DNA from: an uncultured Bacillaceae bacterium | Lineage (GTDB): Bacteria; Bacillota; Bacilli; Bacillales; Caldibacillaceae | Reading direction: 5' to 3' | DNA length: 17,481 nt | Assembly (NCBI GenBank): GCA_937983015.1 | Contig: CALKAK010000044.1 | Coordinates: forward strand, 1-17,481 | Shown here: one piece after another, positions 1 to 6,538 of the stretch | How positions within the stretch are numbered: the stretch's first letter is position 1 | How the letters are laid out: every line of letters starts with the position of its first letter | Program-made: the position numbers and the translations under genes | The notes under the pieces: model-generated | Told to the model about the DNA's origin: nothing | The model's database searches: none | Seen by the model: the letters and a program-made list of their open reading frames with translations, nothing else

Positions 1-1019
1 GCCTCATATTTCGCTTGATATAGCGCCGGACGGATATTATCCGTCATTCCGCCATCGACCGCCACATATTTACGGATCCCGGGTAACACTTTATAGGATC
101 CAAGCGTATATAACGTCGTACCGGCATCCCCCACAATCGAGCGTCCCGGTTCAATCCAGATCTCGGGCATGGTCAGACCGGTTAGTTGAACCTGGCGTTT
201 TACCTCAGAGATGATATCACGAACGAAGCGCTCGGGTGGCAAAGGATGATCTCCTGTCACATAGCGAATTCCGAAACCACCACCAAGATTCAGAATCTCC
301 GGCGCAAAGTCCAGCTCTTCTTCCCAGTCTTGCAAGTAGTCAAAAATTTTTCGGATCGCAAGGATAAAACCTGCTGATTCGAAAATTTGCGACCCGATGT
401 GACAATGAATTCCGCGGACGCGAAAGTGTTTAGATCGTAACGCTCGCATCAACGCTTCCCGGGCCTGCCCATTTGCCAAATCGAAACCGAATTTCGAATC
501 TTCCTGACCGGTCAAAATATAATCATGCGTGTGGGCTTCCACACCCGGTGTCACCCGGATCAGCACATTAATGTTCTTTTCTTTCTCCCTGGCGAGTTGT
601 TCCAAAAGGGACAATTCATAAAAGTTATCGACGACAATACAGCCAACATGATGGTCGAGCGCCATATTTAATTCTTCTAGACTTTTGTTATTTCCGTGAA
701 AATGGATTCGCTCGGGAGGAAATTTGGCCTTTAAGGCCGTATATAATTCCCCGCCCGATACTACATCAAGGGCCAGTCCTTCTTCTTCTACTAGTTGAAC
801 CATTGCGATTGAAGAAAAAGCTTTACTAGCATAAGCCACTTGCCCCTTGACATTTTCTTCGGCAAAGGTTCGTAAAAATGCCCGTGCCCGCTCGCGAATA
901 AGAGCGACATCGTATATGAAAAGTGGCGTACCGAATTCCCGCGCCAATTCGACCGTATCACAACCGCCGATCTCTAAATGACCTTGTTCATTGATCCGCA
1001 TCGTGCCTGGTAAATACAA
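1..1019 (-). CDS. lysA: Diaminopimelate decarboxylase (3' end outside window)
   Basis: Decarboxylates meso-diaminopimelate to lysine, the last step of lysine synthesis; a cytoplasmic PLP enzyme. About 339 codons are present and the reading frame is intact to the window edge, so the C-terminal ~100 residues are missing. Visible motifs are GTPLFIYD (residues ~30-37), VAYASKAF with the PLP lysine at ~66, HFHGNNKS, GVEAHTHDYI, HCHIGSQI, LNLGGGFGI, EPGRS and VAVDGGMTDNIRP, all typical of LysA in fold-type III decarboxylases. The chosen start is TTG at 1019-1017 because it is preceded by GGAGTGAGG at good spacing and matches the N-terminus of the Bacillus protein; no ATG lies in a better place. It sits downstream of spoVAF on the same strand, as in B. 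subtilis, with a 204-bp gap that allows its own promoter. Confidence 0.96.
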   Translation of the reverse strand, partial: MYLPGTMRINEQGHLEIGGCDTVELAREFGTPLFIYDVALIRERARAFLRTFAEENVKGQVAYASKAFSSIAMVQLVEEEGLALDVVSGGELYTALKAKFPPERIHFHGNNKSLEELNMALDHHVGCIVVDNFYELSLLEQLAREKEKNINVLIRVTPGVEAHTHDYILTGQEDSKFGFDLANGQAREALMRALRSKHFRVRGIHCHIGSQIFESAGFILAIRKIFDYLQDWEEELDFAPEILNLGGGFGIRYVTGDHPLPPERFVRDIISEVKRQVQLTGLTMPEIWIEPGRSIVGDAGTTLYTLGSYKVLPGIRKYVAVDGGMTDNIRPALYQAKYE

Positions 1020-1053
1020 TGACCTCACTCCAACCATATGCTTAGTGGTAACG

Positions 1054-1082
1054 AATTTACCATATTTATTACTTTAATACAA
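1054..1082 (-). promoter_or_regulatory. Candidate sigma-A promoter for lysA
   Basis: On the minus strand TTGTAT (1082-1077) is followed after 17 bp by TAAATT (1059-1054), about 35 bp before the TTG start. Both boxes are imperfect. No L-box lysine riboswitch consensus was recognised between spoVAF and lysA. Confidence 0.3.
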
Positions 1083-1223
1083 TAAACGAAGCGAAAGCAA
1101 ATGTTCCAAGTTTTCATATCCTCTCGATATCGTTTCAGGTAAGCGAATTATTTTGTTCAAAGCGTTTGGGGCATTAACATTGTGCAGAAAAAGAGCTGGA
1201 GGAACATTCATCTATTTCCAAAG

Positions 1224-2711
1224 TTATACCGGTTGTTTAAAACGATTGCGGGGTTGCACGATACTGGGACGGATCTTCGCACCCGGAGTCGAGCGGCGCA
1301 CGAGAATTTGCAAAAATGCATGGGCATCGAAAGGTATGAACGGCCAGAGATATGGGGTGTTCAAAGTACGGATGCTGGACAAAAAAAGTAAGAGCAATGT
1401 TGAACCGATTACCAGTCCCGGTATTTTGAAAAGACTAACGGCGATGAGTAAAAACATCCGGGCTAATTTATTCGCTACACTTAGCTCGTAACTCGGGGTG
1501 ACGAACGTACCGACGGAGGCAACGGAGACGTATAAAATCACTTCCGAGACAAAAAGACCCACATCGATGGCGATCTGGCCAATCAAAACAGCAGCGATCA
1601 ATCCCATCGCCGTGGAAAGGGGGGTTGGTGTGTGGATGGCGGCCATTCGCATGAATTCGATTCCTAAATCGGCTATGAAAATTTGTAGGACGATGGGGAT
1701 GTTCGATTCCTTATTCGGTCCGATATAATCGATCGCTTTGGGCAATAATTCCGGTTGCATTGTGAACAAAAGCCAAAGCGGGAGTAAAAAAATCGAGATG
1801 AGAATACCCGCAAAACGGACCCAGCGGATAAAGGTACCCACTGCCGCCGATTGACGGAAATCCTCTGCATGCTGGACGTGGTGGAAGTAAGTCGTTGGCG
1901 TAATGATGACACTTGGTGATGTATCTGCAAAAATAACCACATGCCCCTCAAGAATATGGGTCGCTGCTACATCCGCCCTTTCGGTATATCGAACGAGTGG
2001 ATAAGGATTGTACCCTTGTTTAACGATGAATTCCTCGATCGCCTTATCCGCCATCGTCAAACCGTCAATTTCGATTCCTTCTAATTCTTTACGAATGATA
2101 TCGATCAGCTTGGGGTTGGCCACGTCTTTTAAATAACCGATCGCCACATCGGTTTTCGAACGTTCACCGACTTTGATCATCTCGAACCTCAAGCGTTCGT
2201 CCCGGATTCGCCTTCTCGTTAACGCGGTATTGACGATAATGTTTTCTACATAACCATCCCTGGAGCCGCGCACCACTTTTTCCGTATCCGGCTCTTCCGG
2301 CTGTCTGCCCGGATAGCTCCTGGTGTCGATGATAAACGCTTTTTTCTCGCCTTCAACAACACAAGCAAGAAGTCCGGATAGGACTTGATCGATCATTTCA
2401 TCGATCGTCTCCACCGTTTCCACGGATTGATGGTCGAGGCGATTTTCGATCGACCGGGCGATCTTTTTCCCGATTCGTTCTTTTAGCCCCTTGCCATCGG
2501 CATCATTCATTTCCATCACGAGCTGAAAAATTTTCTGTAATACGTATGTATCGCAAAGACCGTTCACGTAATAAAAATGAACGTCCTTTTCCAGTACTTT
2601 TATCTTCCTTACCCCGAGATCGAAACTAACACCAAGTCCAATTCGTTCCTCTAAATAAGTTTCCAGTTCGGATAAGGAGGGAATTGGTTTAAAATCCTTC
2701 TGTTTATTCAT
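1224..2711 (-). CDS. spoVAF: SpoVAF, GerA-family spore inner-membrane protein
   Basis: A 495-residue protein resembling the A subunits of germinant receptors; in B. subtilis it lies at the end of spoVA and assists germination. The N-terminal soluble GerA domain (about 1-290) holds VVRGSRDG (146-153), NTALTRRRIRD and NPYPLVRYTER. It is followed by about five membrane segments (roughly 297-318, 338-360, 364-383, 385-405, 416-447) and the end motif PYLWPFIPF. Length equals that of the B. subtilis protein. The ATG at 2711 has GAGAAGGTGG upstream. It begins only 31 bp after the spoVAB stop, so the genes spoVAC, spoVAD, spoVAEb and spoVAEa that normally lie between are absent. The assignment rests on the family motifs and the position next to spoVAB and lysA; other GerAA-like proteins are less likely. 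Confidence 0.95.
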   Translation of the reverse strand: MNKQKDFKPIPSLSELETYLEERIGLGVSFDLGVRKIKVLEKDVHFYYVNGLCDTYVLQKIFQLVMEMNDADGKGLKERIGKKIARSIENRLDHQSVETVETIDEMIDQVLSGLLACVVEGEKKAFIIDTRSYPGRQPEEPDTEKVVRGSRDGYVENIIVNTALTRRRIRDERLRFEMIKVGERSKTDVAIGYLKDVANPKLIDIIRKELEGIEIDGLTMADKAIEEFIVKQGYNPYPLVRYTERADVAATHILEGHVVIFADTSPSVIITPTTYFHHVQHAEDFRQSAAVGTFIRWVRFAGILISIFLLPLWLLFTMQPELLPKAIDYIGPNKESNIPIVLQIFIADLGIEFMRMAAIHTPTPLSTAMGLIAAVLIGQIAIDVGLFVSEVILYVSVASVGTFVTPSYELSVANKLARMFLLIAVSLFKIPGLVIGSTLLLLFLSSIRTLNTPYLWPFIPFDAHAFLQILVRRSTPGAKIRPSIVQPRNRFKQPV

Positions 2712-2742
2712 AACCCGCCACCTTCTCTCAGCGATTGATCTT

Positions 2743-3156
2743 TCAAAAAAAGATAACCCAGTAATAAATCGAGCCGAATATTTTGCCGAAAATGATCGCC
2801 GTCATCAAAGAGCGCAACCGCCCTTCCATGTTGATCCTCCGGGCGATGATCGGGAACACATTCAAAACCTCGTACAGAGCTGCCGCCAACATGCCGACAA
2901 AAACCCCGTAAAAGAGACCGATAAGTCCTAAAAGATAAGGATGAAGGTGTAAAGGAAAACCGTACGACCCGAGCCAGGAACCACAGAGTACGCCTAGAAT
3001 CGTGGCCCATTCATAAAATATGAGGAGATGAACAGTTTTTGTTAGTTGTACGAGGCGAGGGATGATTCCGAGCACGGCAATAAATGCGACAAAACCCGTT
3101 CCGACGGCTCCACCTGCCGCCAGTGCAACCATAATCACCGCCAGATTTTTAATCAC
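2743..3156 (-). CDS. spoVAB: SpoVAB, spore inner-membrane protein of the DPA channel operon
   Basis: A small hydrophobic protein with about four membrane segments (residues ~5-31, 44-64, 72-93, 114-136 from the chosen start) and the conserved stretches GTGFVAFIAVLGIIPRL and VGMLAAALYEVLNVFPI, which mark SpoVAB. In B. subtilis it is needed, with SpoVAA and SpoVAC-AEb, for dipicolinic acid uptake into the forespore. The start is uncertain. I chose GTG at 3156, which overlaps the spoVAA stop (GTGATTAA) and has AGGTG nine bases upstream, giving 137 residues. ATG at 3183 or 3189 would add 9-11 residues but lacks a ribosome binding site. Translation is probably coupled to spoVAA. Confidence 0.88.
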   Translation of the reverse strand: MIKNLAVIMVALAAGGAVGTGFVAFIAVLGIIPRLVQLTKTVHLLIFYEWATILGVLCGSWLGSYGFPLHLHPYLLGLIGLFYGVFVGMLAAALYEVLNVFPIIARRINMEGRLRSLMTAIIFGKIFGSIYYWVIFF

Positions 3157-3769
3157 TGGAATCAGCACCTGTTGTTTCTTCATTTTCATGCATGAGTAAA
3201 TATTGATCGATCCCTTGTTGATATTGAAACATTTCCACCTCCATCGGGCTCGGTTCCTCATTAATCTTCTTTTTAAATACATGATTAAAAAATAAGATCA
3301 TGCCGAGGCCGATCCCGATCGAATATGGAATGTGGAAGAGTAGTGATTTTTCGACATGTCTACCGGTCAAAGCGTGAAACAGTTTTTGTTGGACGAAAGG
3401 CATGCTCACATCTTCATGAAAATGCATGATGGAAATTCCCGATCCGATAAATAGTAAAAGCCAAACACATAAAAAGAAGATGAGAGGGATCTTCTTTTTT
3501 TCCAGTTGCACTTCAATGATGGTATGATTGGGTCCGACGATTTGAATCTCGTGGTCGGGGAATCTTTCAAGGATTTTGCGAATAACGGTGATGGCATCCA
3601 GGACTACGGTATTTTTATCCTCTTTTTTAATTTGATAAATAGAAAAATCGTGTAATTCAGCTTTAATCCTTTCGGGAGCGATAATAATGGCAATTTGTGG
3701 AAGCCGGACCTTAGCTTGAGGTTCCACAACAATCCGATGTCGTAGGCGTAGATAAATCGTTTTTTCCAT
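3149..3769 (-). CDS. spoVAA: SpoVAA, first gene of the spoVA operon
   Basis: A 206-residue protein with a soluble N-terminal domain (MEKTIYLRLRHRI..., residues 1-92), one membrane segment at ~94-115, a loop with MPFVQQKLFHALTGRHVEKS, and a second membrane segment at ~147-163 followed by a charged tail (KKKINEEPSPMEVEMFQYQQG). This matches SpoVAA, an inner-membrane component required in B. subtilis for dipicolinic acid uptake. The ATG at 3769 follows TTAGGAGAAGAAAGG. It overlaps spoVAB by a few bases. A sigma-G-type promoter lies about 50 bp upstream, consistent with late forespore expression. Confidence 0.93.
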   Translation of the reverse strand: MEKTIYLRLRHRIVVEPQAKVRLPQIAIIIAPERIKAELHDFSIYQIKKEDKNTVVLDAITVIRKILERFPDHEIQIVGPNHTIIEVQLEKKKIPLIFFLCVWLLLFIGSGISIMHFHEDVSMPFVQQKLFHALTGRHVEKSLLFHIPYSIGIGLGMILFFNHVFKKKINEEPSPMEVEMFQYQQGIDQYLLMHENEETTGADSSD

Positions 3770-3824
3770 GCCTTTCTTCTCCTAACATGTTTTTCATTTT
3801 TATTATGAGCTGTCCCGGTCCCTT

Positions 3825-3854
3825 CATTATGACCAAATATTTACAAAATCATGC
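3825..3854 (-). promoter_or_regulatory. Sigma-G-type promoter for spoVAA-AB-AF
   Basis: Minus strand: GCATG (3854-3850) fits the -35 consensus gHATR; after 18 bp comes CATAATG (3831-3825), one base off the -10 consensus CATWHTA. The predicted transcript start is about 50 bp before the spoVAA ATG. spoVA is a sigma-G operon in B. subtilis. Confidence 0.65.
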
Positions 3855-4031
3855 CAGGGCACTCATTTTTAACCTCATTGAAATCTGTGGAAGAAATTTT
3901 TGTCTGATGGGGGATTTTTTAATTGAAGGGTCGCAAGGATATTTCAACTATGGGGAAATCATTTATTAGAGGAAATCTACTCACGATGGATAGTTAAACT
4001 AAATCAGCATGATCAATAAAAACAAATAAGG

Positions 4032-4070
4032 GGCTGTTGAAGAAGTTATTTGTTGGACTTTTGGACAGCC
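4032..4070. repeat. Degenerate GGCTGT...ACAGCC hairpin repeat
   Basis: An imperfect inverted repeat: GGCTGTTGAAGAAGT (4032-4046) and ACTTTTGGACAGCC (4057-4070). It resembles the better-preserved hairpin at 8174-8214 downstream of pdp in both arm sequence and size. It follows no gene closely and may be a decayed copy of a dispersed terminator-like element, or a weak terminator on the plus strand (followed by TGTTTTC). It lies in the otherwise gene-free stretch between spoVAA and the 64-residue ORF. Confidence 0.5.
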
Positions 4071-4122
4071 TGTTTTCACTGTGAATTTTATAAAAAATAA
4101 AAAGGTTTTGGGAAGGAAAACG

Positions 4123-4139
4123 ATATTTCAATGAAATAT
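4123..4139. repeat. 17-bp palindrome
   Basis: ATATTTCA-A-TGAAATAT, two perfect 8-bp arms around one base, starting just beyond the stop codon of the small ORF at 4145-4339. The one-base centre suits a protein-binding site better than an RNA hairpin. No family is assigned. Confidence 0.4.
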
Positions 4140-4144
4140 TAACG

Positions 4145-4339
4145 CTAGAAAAACCAAATAAGCAAAGTTGTAAAAGCGATTAGAACAACTAGTAACCAAT
4201 ACCTTTTCATGTAAAGCGGATTGGCTTTGTACTTCTTTTTTTTACCTTTTTTATAAAAGCTTAATGATATTATTAAAGCTAATGCCGAGAGAATCTTGCT
4301 CAAGAGATCGATCGTTTCGACATTAAGGATATTTTCCAT
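4145..4339 (-). CDS. Small two-segment membrane protein, unrecognised
   Basis: A 64-codon ORF. The first hydrophobic segment is at residues ~12-29 (LLSKILSALALIISLSFY), followed by a very basic loop (KKGKKKKYKANPLYMKR) and a second hydrophobic segment at ~47-64 ending in LLIWFF at the C-terminus. This layout is plausible for a real small membrane protein. The start is doubtful: the only Shine-Dalgarno-like bases (GAAAGG) touch the ATG. A TTGACA hexamer lies about 14 bp upstream of the ATG, too close to serve that start. It stands alone between the spoVA and spoIIA operons, and I recognise no relatives. Confidence 0.45.
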   Translation of the reverse strand: MENILNVETIDLLSKILSALALIISLSFYKKGKKKKYKANPLYMKRYWLLVVLIAFTTLLIWFF

Positions 4340-4802
4340 CCTTTCATCTTGTCAACATGGTGATATTATCATGGAAAGAAAGCATCAAAATATGAGCCAG
4401 GCACTTGATATCAACGCCACCCTCCTTTTAAGTGGCGGTGAAATTCCTCATGACGATAACTAACAAGAAAAGTCATAATTCTTAAAACTTTTCCGCGTGA
4501 AAAAAGAACTTTCATGCTGATCATGCTTTATTTTTAAAATTGTCACCGCTTTAATTGGGGATCGGGCATAGCTCCGTAAATGAAAGTGAAAAGATACACC
4601 CATGATGGCTCAGGTAAAATTCTCATGGAAGATCATTTCTTTCGAGGTTTTTATTTTTTGAATGGTCTGAAATATACTAACGATGATAAACATTTTGGTT
4701 AGGAAAATCCATCCGGTTTTAAGAGGGAACGTGATTCTTTTCGCTGTTTGTCGTTTTCCGACAAAGATTTTTAAACAACCAATATCGAGCATCTGGTGGA
4801 TA
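4340..4802. other. Long intergenic stretch, no convincing gene
   Basis: No gene is supported here. Two short plus-strand ORFs, at 4371-4463 (30 codons, ending GGEIPHDDN) and 4580-4702 (40 codons, beginning MKVKRYTHDG), have peptide-like composition but no usable ribosome binding site. A 60-codon minus-strand ORF at 4610-4792 starts just past the sigF terminator and looks spurious. A short inverted repeat, CGCCAC (11-base gap) GTGGCG, lies near 4410-4436. The stretch could be a remnant of lost genes. Confidence 0.4.
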
Positions 4803-4842
4803 TAAAAAAACGCAAGCGATCGAATGTCCTACCACTTGCGTT
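4803..4842 (-). terminator. Rho-independent terminator of the spoIIA operon
   Basis: On the minus strand, 8-bp perfect arms AACGCAAG (4842-4835) and CTTGCGTT (4816-4809) with an 18-base loop are followed by a T-run (4810-4803). It lies 40 bp after the sigF stop. Confidence 0.85.
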
Positions 4843-4882
4843 CGTTTATGGGCATTTTGCCAATTCTTCTTTTGTTTATTCA

Positions 4883-5641
4883 TTAAGGGGTAAGCAGCTT
4901 GCGAATTTGTTTTAAAATTTTCTTTTCGAGACGGGATACTTGCACTTGAGAAATTCCCAGGCGGTTGGCTACTTCAGACTGGGTTTGATCCTTGTAGTAC
5001 CGTAAATAAACGATCAGCCGTTCTCGCTCGTCCAGGCTTGCAATGGCATCCTTCAGGGCGATTTTTTCAAACCAGTTGTCCTGATCTTGATCAGAAATTT
5101 GGTCCATCAAAGTGATCGGATCTCCGTCATTTTCATAAACCGTTTCATGGATGGAAGTCGGAGTTAACACGGCCTCCTGGGCGAGTAATAATTCTTCCTG
5201 GGGGATCTGTAGATAATCGCTCAACTCCTGAATCGTTGGTGACCGTCCGTATTCTTTCGTGAGTTCATCTTTAGCGCGGCGGATCTTGTTCCCGATCTCT
5301 TTCAAAGATCGGCTCACTTTGACGGTCCCGTCATCGCGAATGAAGCGCTGAATCTCCCCGATGATCATCGGAACAGCGTAAGTGGAAAACTTAACATCAT
5401 AAGAGAGATCGAATTTATCCACCGATTTTAACAGGCCAATGCAACCGATTTGGAACAAGTCTTCTGGATCATAACCGCGATTTAAAAAACGCTGTACGAC
5501 AGACCAGACGAGGCGCATATTTTTTTCAACGATCAAATCACGGGCCTCCTGGTCACCGGCCTGGGAACGTTTGATCAAATTGCGTAATTCCTCATCGGAA
5601 AGATACGATTGCTTTTTCGACTTCCTGACCTCAACATCCAT
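4883..5641 (-). CDS. sigF: RNA polymerase sigma-F factor
   Basis: The first forespore-specific sigma factor, 252 residues (about 255 in B. subtilis). Region 2 spans ~36-105 with DPEDLFQIGCIGLLKSVDKFD, FSTYAVPMIIGEIQRFIRDDG and VKVSRSLKE, the last two being core and -10 contacts. Region 3 is about 115-160, and region 4 about 200-250, with the helix-turn-helix DQTQSEVANRLGISQVQVSRLEKKIL at ~218-243 for -35 recognition. The ATG at 5641 has AAGGGG nine bases upstream. It begins 12 bp after the spoIIAB stop and is last in the operon, ahead of a strong terminator. SpoIIAB holds it inactive until septation. Its likely target promoter is seen at dacF. Confidence 0.98.
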   Translation of the reverse strand: MDVEVRKSKKQSYLSDEELRNLIKRSQAGDQEARDLIVEKNMRLVWSVVQRFLNRGYDPEDLFQIGCIGLLKSVDKFDLSYDVKFSTYAVPMIIGEIQRFIRDDGTVKVSRSLKEIGNKIRRAKDELTKEYGRSPTIQELSDYLQIPQEELLLAQEAVLTPTSIHETVYENDGDPITLMDQISDQDQDNWFEKIALKDAIASLDERERLIVYLRYYKDQTQSEVANRLGISQVQVSRLEKKILKQIRKLLTP

Positions 5642-5653
5642 AAGCCATACCCC

Positions 5654-6094
5654 TTAATTACTCAATGCTTTCGTAGTGGACAGCTGTTTCTTTAGCCGGA
5701 CAGTCGTTCCTTTTCCGGGGGCGGATTCAACCACCATTTCATCCGTGAAATTTTCCATGATCGTAAACCCCATCCCGGAACGTTCCAATTCAGGCTTTGT
5801 TGTGAACAAGGGTTGTTTCGCTTCTTCAATATTTTCAATTCCGACACCGTAATCGGTAATCGTCATTTCAACGAGATCACCATCAATTTTCACGGTTATT
5901 TCGATTACACCTTCGGGATCATTCTCATATCCATGAATGATCGCATTTGTTACCGCTTCGGAAACGACGGTTTTAATTTCGGTCAATTCATCCATCGTCG
6001 GGTCAAGCTGGGCTACAAAAGCGGCAACGGTTACACGGGCGAATGATTCATTCTGACTAAGTGCGCGAAATTTTAAGTGCATCTCATTTTTCAT
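5654..6094 (-). CDS. spoIIAB: Anti-sigma-F factor and serine kinase
   Basis: A GHKL-fold ATPase that binds sigma-F and also phosphorylates SpoIIAA. It has 146 residues, the same as in B. subtilis. Visible motifs are the N box VSEAVTNAIIHGYEND (44-59; Glu46 and Asn50), the G1 box DYGVGI (81-86), and the ATP-lid/G2 stretch TTKPELERSGMGFTIM (98-113). Arg20 in SFARVTVAAF corresponds to the residue known to contact both partners. The ATG at 6094 is set by homology (MKNEMHLKF) and by a G-rich site seven bases upstream. The frame stays open upstream through spoIIAA, so longer versions are artefacts. It overlaps spoIIAA by 11 bp (ATGAAAAATGA), indicating coupled translation of the two partners. Confidence 0.98.
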   Translation of the reverse strand: MKNEMHLKFRALSQNESFARVTVAAFVAQLDPTMDELTEIKTVVSEAVTNAIIHGYENDPEGVIEITVKIDGDLVEMTITDYGVGIENIEEAKQPLFTTKPELERSGMGFTIMENFTDEMVVESAPGKGTTVRLKKQLSTTKALSN

Positions 6095-6449
6095 GTAATT
6101 TCCCCCCCATCTTATCCAGTGCTTCTTCTTCCGTTTCCACAATTTCCACCAATTTGAAGATACCTGACATGGAAAATAGGCGCATGATCGTTGGGGGGAC
6201 TCTACAAAGAACCATTTTGCCATCGCGCTGTTTGATCTGTTTGTAACGGCCGAGCACGACACCAATTCCTGAACTGTCCATGAAGCTTACATGTTCAAAA
6301 TTCATAACGAGGAATTTTACATGATTACGCTCGATCATCCGGGAAACCCGTTCCCGCACATAATCGGCGGTATGGTCATCCAGCTCACCGTTTAACCGAA
6401 CGATCAAGACGTTCTTAATCATTTCCAGATCCACATCCAAACCCACCAT
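6084..6449 (-). CDS. spoIIAA: Anti-anti-sigma-F factor (STAS domain)
   Basis: Releases sigma-F by binding SpoIIAB when dephosphorylated. It is a single STAS domain of 121 residues (117 in B. subtilis). The phosphorylation site is in FMDSSGIGVVLGRYKQIKQ; the first serine, ~59, is the equivalent of Ser58. LNGELDDHTADYVRERV is the other conserved block. The ATG at 6449 has AAAGGAGG six bases upstream. The last residues (GGKLHEK) are coded across a run of seven G and the spoIIAB start. First gene of spoIIA, with a sigma-H-like promoter just upstream. Confidence 0.97.
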   Translation of the reverse strand: MVGLDVDLEMIKNVLIVRLNGELDDHTADYVRERVSRMIERNHVKFLVMNFEHVSFMDSSGIGVVLGRYKQIKQRDGKMVLCRVPPTIMRLFSMSGIFKLVEIVETEEEALDKMGGKLHEK

Positions 6450-6478
6450 ACATGTCCTCCTTTCAATGTACAGTGAGT

Positions 6479-6508
6479 CATTTCGTCAGAGGACCTGGAA
6501 AATCCTTC
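6479..6508 (-). promoter_or_regulatory. Sigma-H-type promoter of spoIIA
   Basis: Minus strand: GAAGGATTT (6508-6500) fits the -35 consensus RnAGGAwWW. After 12 bp comes GACGAAATG (6487-6479), one base off RnnGAAT. It lies in the dacF-spoIIAA gap, about 30 bp before the spoIIAA ATG. Two degenerate Spo0A-box-like heptamers (TGTCGCT at 6517-6511 on the minus strand; CGTCGCA at 6523-6529 on the plus strand) sit just upstream of the -35. B. subtilis spoIIA uses sigma-H and Spo0A~P. Confidence 0.6.
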
Positions 6509-6538
6509 TAAGCGACAAAACTCGTCGCATTTCGCTAC

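Noticed and set aside
1020..1223. Lysine riboswitch before lysA
   Set aside because: The spacer lacks the conserved L-box core and is short; nothing beyond a weak promoter is seen.
1153..1728. Plus-strand ORFs opposite spoVAF
   Set aside because: They are antisense shadows of a well-supported gene.
3787..3969. 60-codon plus-strand ORF opposite the spoVA promoter
   Set aside because: It covers the sigma-G promoter on the other strand, has no ribosome binding site and the composition is not protein-like.
4371..4702. Two plus-strand ORFs of 30 and 40 codons
   Set aside because: Composition is plausible, but neither has a Shine-Dalgarno site or promoter; chance ORFs of this size are common.
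4610..4792. 60-codon minus-strand ORF
   Set aside because: It begins directly past the sigF terminator, has no ribosome binding site or promoter, and overlaps a plus-strand ORF of similar weak quality.
5654..6265. 203-codon version of spoIIAB
   Set aside because: The first 57 codons lie inside spoIIAA in another frame; homology and the G-rich site fix the start at 6094.
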